A DNA stretch of 38,298 nt from Akkermansia sp. (lineage in GTDB: Bacteria; Verrucomicrobiota; Verrucomicrobiia; Verrucomicrobiales; Akkermansiaceae), in contig JAFUQZ010000059.1 of NCBI GenBank assembly GCA_017472085.1, forward strand, positions 1-38,298. Direction: 5' to 3'. A model generated the notes under the pieces. It did not search any database and was not told the origin of the DNA. It was given only the letters and a program-made list of their open reading frames with translations. Positions 33,085 through 38,298 of this stretch are shown here, piece by piece. Both the position numbers and the translations under genes were made by a program. Numbering within the stretch: position 1 is the stretch's first letter; every line of letters begins with the position of its first letter.

Positions 33085-33306
33085 GCAAAAAAATCGGGAT
33101 GGCATATACTTTTCCGGTCACTTTTTCGTCATGTTCACGCATCTGCCGCCACACGATGGCAGCCACCATGAGCCAACTTCTGACAAAACGATAACTTGAA
33201 GCAGACGACAGGCTCGCCGGGAAGAATTTAAAGCAGCTCGCCATGCTCAAATGCCTCAGCAGACAAGGAAATGTGACATTCAGGAAAGCGCTCCTAGCAT
33301 GTACTC

Positions 33307-33335
33307 TTGACATTCGCATTCAAATGAGGCAAAAT
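33307..33335 (+). promoter_or_regulatory. Promoter of the five-gene lipoprotein–ABC operon
   Basis: Perfect TTGACA (33307-33312), 17-nt spacer, CAAAAT (33330-33335). The leader is about 30 nt. GAGG lies two bases before the ATG, too close to be a normal Shine-Dalgarno site. Confidence 0.62.
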
Positions 33336-33372
33336 ACGACCGATACTTGGTAGCATCGCAACAAACGAGGTT

Positions 33373-34665
33373 ATGAAAAAGCAACTGATTTATACCACAG
33401 CCCTGATTTCCTCAACCCTGCTTTTCCCTTCCTGTTTTGAGAAGGAAGAGAAGCCCGCTGAGCCCGTTCAGATTCAGGAACCGGCAAAGCCGGAGCCGCC
33501 GGCACAGCCCACGAACGAGGAAATCAGCCGGCTCATTCTGGAGCAGCTGCCCGTCTGCGAGCGCGCGACATCCGGCGAGCTCAGTTGTGACGCTCCCGGC
33601 AAGAATGATGACGGGAGTCTCAACATCACGGCTCACCTCAGCATGATTGTGAAGGAAAACCTCTATACCAAGGAAGCAGCCCCGGAGGAGTTCAACAAGG
33701 AACGTCAGGCAGTGAACGAATCTGCCAACAATGCCATGAAACCGGAAGCGGCCTACCTGATGCAGATTGGTGCGACCACGGATTTCATCACAGAAGAGGA
33801 CAGGCACGCCAAGGCGCTTCCGGCCGACTTGCAGACTCTGCTCAACGAGCTCAAGGAGCTGGCAGACGGATCCGTGTACCGCAAGACAGTCGAGGCCGGC
33901 AAGGAAGTGACCGTCACCATCAATTTCCACGCCACCTACAAGGACAATGCCTGGTCCTACGACAACATCGTGCTGGACAACGCCAACCTGCTGGCACTGG
34001 ATGCGCTCACCCCGGAATCGGCACTGAATCCTGAGACGGACAACATTCTGACCCCGGAGTTCGAAGGCATACGCAAACAGGTGATTAAGGAGAAAACCGA
34101 GGCGTTCAACAATGCAGCCCGCCCCTACATCCTGAGCCGGGAGGAAGCAGCCAGGGCCACGTTCACGCAGAAACAGGCACAGAAAGAAGAAGAGGCCCGC
34201 AAAGTGCAGGAGGCTGAAGCTGCCGCCAAGGCAGAACGCGAACAGCACAATAACCTGTGCGCCAATCTGCTGGCCGAGGGACAGGAGTTTGCCGGTGAGT
34301 GGTCCCGGAACGATCATTTCGGCGAACTGACTCTGGTTATCAACATGTCCAAGATTGTGTCGGATGAAGCCATTCAGTTCATCGGAGCGCTCTACGACAC
34401 GAAATTGCCGGAAGCCTGCATGAACATTGAGGGGCGCTGCGAGCTCACCCCCACGGAACAGGGCTCTGCCGTCAAGATTGTCATCTATCACGGTGAATAT
34501 GACCCGGACCAGCCCACCGCAGAGGTCTTTGATGCCAACGACGGCCAGTTGCTTCTTTTCCTGAGTGCAGATGGCAAACTCACCGGCACCATGGGCTGTG
34601 CAGCCTGGGGCGCCGACTCCGACAAGGCGTTCCGCATCAACCTTGCTCCCAAAGCCAAGAAGTAA
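33373..34665 (+). CDS. Large lipoprotein of unknown function
   Basis: I do not recognise the family. 430 residues with a lipoprotein signal peptide; the lipobox is LFPSC with the cysteine at 21. A Pro/Glu-rich linker follows (residues about 25-48). Residues about 50-235 look like a folded alpha/beta domain (EISRLILEQLPVCERATSGEL; VTVTINFHATYKDNAWSYDN). A charged coiled-coil of about 40 residues (KQAQKEEEARKVQEAEAAAK, about 262-290) links to a C-terminal beta-rich domain of about 140 residues (GELTLVINMSKIV; GRCELTPTEQGSAVKIVIYHG). It is likely anchored in an envelope membrane facing the periplasm. Its TAA overlaps the next ATG by one base (TAATG), so the next membrane protein is probably made together with it. 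Confidence 0.75.
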   Translation: MKKQLIYTTALISSTLLFPSCFEKEEKPAEPVQIQEPAKPEPPAQPTNEEISRLILEQLPVCERATSGELSCDAPGKNDDGSLNITAHLSMIVKENLYTKEAAPEEFNKERQAVNESANNAMKPEAAYLMQIGATTDFITEEDRHAKALPADLQTLLNELKELADGSVYRKTVEAGKEVTVTINFHATYKDNAWSYDNIVLDNANLLALDALTPESALNPETDNILTPEFEGIRKQVIKEKTEAFNNAARPYILSREEAARATFTQKQAQKEEEARKVQEAEAAAKAEREQHNNLCANLLAEGQEFAGEWSRNDHFGELTLVINMSKIVSDEAIQFIGALYDTKLPEACMNIEGRCELTPTEQGSAVKIVIYHGEYDPDQPTAEVFDANDGQLLLFLSADGKLTGTMGCAAWGADSDKAFRINLAPKAKK

Positions 34666-35258
34666 TGTACGAGCAATACTCCCACCTGTACGACCGACTG
34701 CCGCTGGGGGCGACCGGAATCGTGATGGGATGCATTCTCATCCTGCTGCATCTGGTGGCCATCAAGTGGCCGGAGCAGACGAAAGCCACCCTGAATCGCA
34801 CCCACCTGCGCCCGCAGTGGGGAGCGCTGCTCATGTGCGTGGATTTTGTATGGATAGTGCTCCTGCTTATCCGGGCAGACTGGAATCCGCTGTGCATGCC
34901 GCTGTTCACCTTTGAGGCATTCCGCCCCTATCTCCTGTTTGCGGCACCGCCGGTCTGCTTCGTGATGTGTACCAAGTCCACGGAGCATCTGTTTGCGCGG
35001 GCTCTCGGCCTCTTCCTGCTGCTGATGGCAATTGTGCCGCTCAGCGCAGCCTTCCTGAAAGACCCCGTCACGCGTCTGCTGATTCCCATCTGGTGGTATC
35101 CGGTACTCACCGTTGCCATGTTCTGGATAGTCAAGCCGTACCTGCTGCGGGATTGGGCGGCATGGCTGACGAAACACCCCCGGATTTACAGCATCGGTGC
35201 ATGGAGCGGGCTGATATACGGCGCGGTCATTCTGGTCTGTGCCATCCTGTTCTGGTAA
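34665..35258 (+). CDS. Polytopic membrane protein of unknown function
   Basis: 197 residues with about five or six hydrophobic segments: GATGIVMGCILILLHLVAI, WGALLMCVDFVWIVLLLI, PYLLFAAPPVCFVMC, FARALGLFLLLMAIVPLSAA, IPIWWYPVLTVAMFWIV and IGAWSGLIYGAVILVCAILFW. No catalytic or transporter signature is recognised. The start codon shares a base with the upstream stop (TAATG), a sign of translational coupling with the lipoprotein, so the two may act as a pair in the envelope. Confidence 0.72.
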   Translation: MYEQYSHLYDRLPLGATGIVMGCILILLHLVAIKWPEQTKATLNRTHLRPQWGALLMCVDFVWIVLLLIRADWNPLCMPLFTFEAFRPYLLFAAPPVCFVMCTKSTEHLFARALGLFLLLMAIVPLSAAFLKDPVTRLLIPIWWYPVLTVAMFWIVKPYLLRDWAAWLTKHPRIYSIGAWSGLIYGAVILVCAILFW

Positions 35259-35277
35259 AGCACCTTTCCCAAAAGTT

Positions 35278-36600
35278 ATGTTGACCGGCAACCACTGCGA
35301 TACTCTCTACACGGCTGAATACGTCGTCACCCAGAATGACAATCGGGACATCATCCGCAAGGGCGCGGTAGCCGTCTCCGGCGACAGCATTCTGTGCGTG
35401 GGGCACAGCGATATCCTCACCATCCTGTATCCGGATGCCCGCCGGGTGGAACTGGGGGAAGCCGCCATCCTGCCCGGTCTCATCAACGGGCACACCCACG
35501 TTCCCATGAGCCTGCTGCGGGGATTTTCCGATGACAAGGCGCTGATGGACTGGCTGACGCAGGACATCTTCCCGCAGGAAGCAAAGCTGACCCCGGAACT
35601 GGTGGAACTGGGCGCCATGTTCAGCATGGCAGAAATGCTGCGCACCGGCACCACGGCATTCTACGACATGTACATGATGGAACGCAGCGTGTTCCGCGCG
35701 GCAGACAAAATAGGGATGCGCGCCGTCATCGGCGAAAGCGTCACGCAATACTTCCCCTCCCTGACCTGCCGGGATGCGGAGGCTTACTTCGAGCTGGTGC
35801 GGGAGCAGTCATTCGAATGGATGAATCACCCGCGCATCCGACAGGCCGTTGTACCACACGCACCGTATACGACTAAGCCGGATCTGCTGCAGAAGTGCTA
35901 CGCCCTAGCAGAGGAAACGGGTGCCCTCTTCGGCATGCACCTGGCAGAAACCCGTGGAGAAACCGATACCTGCCTGCAACAATTCGGCAAGCGCCCCATT
36001 GACTATTGCCACGGTCTGGGGCTGCTGTCCCCCATCTCCACCTTCTTCCATGTGGTCGAGGCCAATGAGGAAGAAATCGCCCTGCTCGCCTCCACAGGAA
36101 GCGCCGTTGTCCACAACCCCGCGTCCAATATGAAACTGGCCAGCGGAGCCGCCCGAATCGACGACATGCGCAGGGCGGGTGTCTGCGTGGGGCTCGGGAC
36201 GGACGGCCCGGCCTCCAACAACGCCCAGAACATGGTGCGCGAAATGTACGTCGCAAGCCTCCTGCAGAAAGTGCATCATCTTGCGCCCACGGCCTGCCCC
36301 GCACAGGCCGCACTGGACATGGCCACGCGCGGTGGTTCCGCCACCCTGCACGATCCCTGCATCGGCACACTCGAACCCGGCATGCGGGCAGACTTCATTG
36401 CCCTTTCTCTGGAGTCTCCCAACATGCAGCCGGTTCACAACGTCGTCTCCAACATCGTCTATGCCGCTACCGGGGCAGAAACCATCCTGACGGTGGTGAA
36501 CGGGCAGGAACTGTACCGCGACGGAAAGTTCCTCACCTGCGATTACGAAGCCCTGCGGAATGAAATTCAGCAAGCCGTCACATGGGTCAAGACCTCCTGA
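35278..36600 (+). CDS. mtaD: Amidohydrolase, methylthioadenosine/S-adenosylhomocysteine deaminase type
   Basis: 440 residues from the ATG at 35278. An in-frame ATG at 35239 would overlap the previous gene and adds a non-family extension. Metal-binding motifs of the amidohydrolase superfamily are intact: PGLINGHTHVPMSLLRG (the HxH pair), GMHLAETRGE, STFFHVVEA (the conserved His) and GLGTDGPASNN (the Asp ligand). VHNPASNMKLASG is typical of MTA/SAH deaminases and related chlorohydrolase-like enzymes. The enzyme would deaminate S-adenosylhomocysteine, methylthioadenosine or a related adenosine derivative with a metal-activated water. The exact substrate is not determined by sequence, and guanine or other aminohydrolase activity is possible. 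It starts 19 nt after the membrane protein gene and overlaps the next gene by 19 bp, in an operon. Confidence 0.87.
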   Translation: MLTGNHCDTLYTAEYVVTQNDNRDIIRKGAVAVSGDSILCVGHSDILTILYPDARRVELGEAAILPGLINGHTHVPMSLLRGFSDDKALMDWLTQDIFPQEAKLTPELVELGAMFSMAEMLRTGTTAFYDMYMMERSVFRAADKIGMRAVIGESVTQYFPSLTCRDAEAYFELVREQSFEWMNHPRIRQAVVPHAPYTTKPDLLQKCYALAEETGALFGMHLAETRGETDTCLQQFGKRPIDYCHGLGLLSPISTFFHVVEANEEEIALLASTGSAVVHNPASNMKLASGAARIDDMRRAGVCVGLGTDGPASNNAQNMVREMYVASLLQKVHHLAPTACPAQAALDMATRGGSATLHDPCIGTLEPGMRADFIALSLESPNMQPVHNVVSNIVYAATGAETILTVVNGQELYRDGKFLTCDYEALRNEIQQAVTWVKTS

Positions 36601-37187
36601 ATCAGCCGCTCTCCGGGTTACCGTTTGCCGCCATTGATTTTGAATCTGCCGGTTCCGCGCCGGGGGAGACGGATTCCCCTGTGCAGGTGGGCGTTGTCAG
36701 AATAGAAAGCCTCTTCAGCAATACGCCCCGGATGTTTGATTCCTATATCGCCTGCGACCGCCCGGTGAGGTGGAGCGCCGCGAGAGTTCACGGCATCACC
36801 TCCGACATGCTGACGGACGCCCCCGCCTTCACCGAGCTCTGGCCGCAGCTGCGGGAATTATTAAGCGGCTGCGTGGTTGTCGGCCACAATCCCTCCACGG
36901 AAATGCGTTTTCTGAGAGCCTTCCCCGGACACGGATTCGGCCCGTGGCTGGATACGCTGGCGCTTTCCCGGCAAGCCATACCCACCCTCGCGGACCACTC
37001 TCTGAGCAAGGTCTGCCAGGCGCTGCGCGTTACTGCGGAAGTAGAGAAAATGGTTCCCGGCCGCCGCTGGCACGATGCGCTTTTCGATGCGGCCGGCTCG
37101 TTGGCCGTACTCCGCGCGATTGTGCTGGGGCTTGATATGGCGCAGGCCACCCTCAACCGGATTCCCTTTGCCGTCACCACCACCTGA
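36582..37187 (+). CDS. DnaQ-like 3'-5' exonuclease (DEDDh)
   Basis: 201 residues with the DnaQ/RNase T-type exonuclease fold. Exo I is AIDFESAG, providing the Asp and Glu that bind the metals. VQVGVVRIE and ARVHGITSDML follow as in the DNA polymerase III epsilon family. Exo II reads GHNPSTEMRFL, where the usual aspartate position appears to be Glu. Exo III is HDALFDAAG, with the catalytic His and Asp. It would remove nucleotides from a 3' end of DNA or RNA. It is a free-standing enzyme, not fused to a polymerase. The ATG at 36582 overlaps the deaminase gene by 19 bp, which implies coupling. The role in this operon is not evident. Confidence 0.82.
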   Translation: MGQDLLNQPLSGLPFAAIDFESAGSAPGETDSPVQVGVVRIESLFSNTPRMFDSYIACDRPVRWSAARVHGITSDMLTDAPAFTELWPQLRELLSGCVVVGHNPSTEMRFLRAFPGHGFGPWLDTLALSRQAIPTLADHSLSKVCQALRVTAEVEKMVPGRRWHDALFDAAGSLAVLRAIVLGLDMAQATLNRIPFAVTTT

Positions 37188-37197
37188 ATCACACCGC

Positions 37198-38181
37198 ATG
37201 TCCCGGCCACTTCTCCGAGTCAACAACCTCAGCGTTGAGTTTCACACTCGCGCCGGGGTGAACTATGCCGTCAACAATGTAAGCTTCGACCTCCGTGCAG
37301 GGGAAACACTGGGAATCGTCGGAGAGTCCGGCTCAGGCAAGTCGGTCACCTGCTCCACCCTCATGGGTCTGCTTCCCAGCCCGCCGGCTGTCATCGCCAA
37401 AGAATCCCGCGCCGTCTTCAACGGCATCGACTTGCTGCACACCACGGAGCAACAGCACAACAAGCTTCGCGGACGCAGCATCTCCATGATTTTCCAGGAC
37501 CCCATGACCAGCCTGAACCCGTGCATGACCATCGGGGCCCAGGTGGCTGAACCTCTCATGATTCATCACGGCCTGAGCCGTAAGGAAGCCATGAAGCAAG
37601 CCGTGGAAGAGTTGGCCCTCACCGGCATCCCGGAGCCGGAAAAACGAGCCACCGCTTATCCTCACGAATTTTCCGGCGGCATGCGGCAGAGGGTCATGAT
37701 AGCCATGGCCCTCATCACCCGCCCGCAAATTCTCATAGCAGATGAACCTACAACGGCTCTGGATGTCACGGTACAGAAGCAGGTGCTTGACCTGCTCCGC
37801 AAAAGGCAGGAAGAACTGGGCACCGCCATTATTCTCATTACCCATGATTTGGGAGTCGTTCGCCAATATGCCCACCGCATTCAGGTGATGTATGCCGGCA
37901 GCATCGTGGAAAGCGCCCCCACAGAGGAACTGCTGAGTCACCCAAGGCATGCCTATACCCGCGCCCTCATGGCATCCATTCCCTCTTCTCAGCTTCGGGG
38001 CGCTCGCCTGCAAACCATTCCGGGGCTGCCGCCGACCCTGCAACAACCACCCGGAGGCTGTGCTTTCAGGGAGCGCAACATCATCGGGAAGCCGGAATGC
38101 TGCCTGACGGAAACAACGCCGGAACTCATTGAAATAGCGCCGGGCCATTATGTACAGAACTGTCCCGGATGCCTGGCGTAA
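37198..38181 (+). CDS. ABC transporter ATP-binding protein of the oligopeptide/dipeptide type (OppD/DppD)
   Basis: 327 residues from the ATG at 37198, which lies 10 nt after the exonuclease stop. Walker A is GESGSGKS (about residues 43-50), the Q-loop region is MIFQDPMTSLNP, the ABC signature is FSGGMRQR, Walker B is ILIADEPTT, and the switch histidine is in ITHDLGV. The C-terminal oligopeptide-transporter extension has PRHAYTRALMASIP, IPGLPPTLQQPPGGCAFRERN and two or three cysteines (PECC, NCPGC) that resemble the Fe-S-type C-terminal motif of this subfamily. It should power import of peptides or nickel-like substrates together with an OppF-type partner and permeases, none of which are in the window on this side. 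No rightward terminator is visible after it. Confidence 0.92.
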   Translation: MSRPLLRVNNLSVEFHTRAGVNYAVNNVSFDLRAGETLGIVGESGSGKSVTCSTLMGLLPSPPAVIAKESRAVFNGIDLLHTTEQQHNKLRGRSISMIFQDPMTSLNPCMTIGAQVAEPLMIHHGLSRKEAMKQAVEELALTGIPEPEKRATAYPHEFSGGMRQRVMIAMALITRPQILIADEPTTALDVTVQKQVLDLLRKRQEELGTAIILITHDLGVVRQYAHRIQVMYAGSIVESAPTEELLSHPRHAYTRALMASIPSSQLRGARLQTIPGLPPTLQQPPGGCAFRERNIIGKPECCLTETTPELIEIAPGHYVQNCPGCLA

Positions 38182-38218
38182 AAATGCACGCTGCCATTCT
38201 GATAGAACACAGCGTGCA
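38180..38218 (-). terminator. Leftward terminator beyond the edge gene
   Basis: On the minus strand TGCACGCTG (38218-38210) pairs with CAGCGTGCA (38193-38185), followed by TTTTTACG. The rightward reading has no T tract, so it serves a leftward gene from the right edge. Confidence 0.7.
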
Positions 38219-38219
38219 C

Positions 38220-38298
38220 TCAGGCTCCGGCGGAGACATGAACAATAATTAACCCCGCAGATACCAGTGCCGCACTATACAGCATTTTTAATGCTGAC
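38220..38298 (-). CDS. C-terminal tail of a leftward gene entering from the right edge
   Basis: A minus-strand frame is open at the right edge and reads SALKMLYSAALVSAGLIIVH then VSAGA before a TGA at 38222-38220. The hydrophobic run suggests a C-terminal membrane helix. The terminator immediately downstream supports a real transcript end here. An ATG inside (38285) would allow a 21-residue peptide instead. The fragment is too short to name. Confidence 0.4.
   Translation of the reverse strand, partial: SALKMLYSAALVSAGLIIVHVSAGA

Noticed and set aside
33041..33319. 92-residue leftward frame upstream of the S6 gene
   Set aside because: It overlaps the S6 promoter, lacks family features and would cover the start of the real gene.

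Overview
The window looks like a chromosome segment of a gut verrucomicrobium related to Akkermansia (Akkermansiaceae). The clues are: a PEP-CTERM tail of the VPEP–hydrophobic–RRRR type typical of that group; two giant beta-strand-repeat surface proteins that share an MKxHLPxSL start; a secreted multi-Asp-box sialidase; a 51-residue basic protein of a kind I associate with the Chlamydiae/Verrucomicrobia lineage; moderately high GC; and a near absence of Shine-Dalgarno motifs. No genus-level marker such as an rRNA gene is present, so the assignment is an inference.

Layout. 1-2.1 kb: the start of a leftward gene, an isolated RhuM-family gene, and a leftward glycine-zipper lipoprotein. 2.3-5.9 kb: the small basic protein, a pseudouridine synthase with a 14-residue-repeat basic tail, a Sel1-repeat membrane protein, and an overlapping alkyltransferase-like gene. 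5.9-10.4 kb: sialidase, exported nitroreductase-like protein, and beta-CASP metallo-hydrolase. 10.4-16.4 kb: an inverted-repeat element, a leftward membrane protein, a cytosine-permease-like transporter, tyrS with a coupled exported protein, and trigger factor. 16.4-21.7 kb: a 1682-residue autotransporter. 21.7-25.5 kb: leftward tal-galE facing away from rightward glf (UDP-galactofuranose supply), then a small membrane protein. 25.5-25.8 kb: an unusual array of hairpins spaced by GAAATT and a 21-bp terminator stem. 25.8-33.0 kb: a leftward giant surface protein with an S6-type serine protease domain at its N terminus and PEP-CTERM at its C terminus, now split into two frames by what looks like a one-base change in a G run. 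33.3-38.2 kb: a five-gene rightward operon (lipoprotein, membrane protein, MTA/SAH-type deaminase, DnaQ-like exonuclease, OppD-like ATPase). The window ends in the tail of a leftward gene.

The theme is cell surface and host-glycan interaction (sialidase, autotransporter, secreted protease, galactofuranose precursor genes) among housekeeping genes. Transcription signals are unusually readable. Many genes carry sigma-70-like -35/-10 pairs with 16-17 nt spacers, and several -10 boxes sit only 6-11 nt before the start codon, which predicts leaderless or near-leaderless mRNAs. Most convergent gene ends carry strong hairpins. The most notable items are the GAAATT hairpin array at 25512-25707, the split S6/PEP-CTERM protein at 25786-33044, the recurring short leaders, and the inverted-repeat element at 10367-10513.
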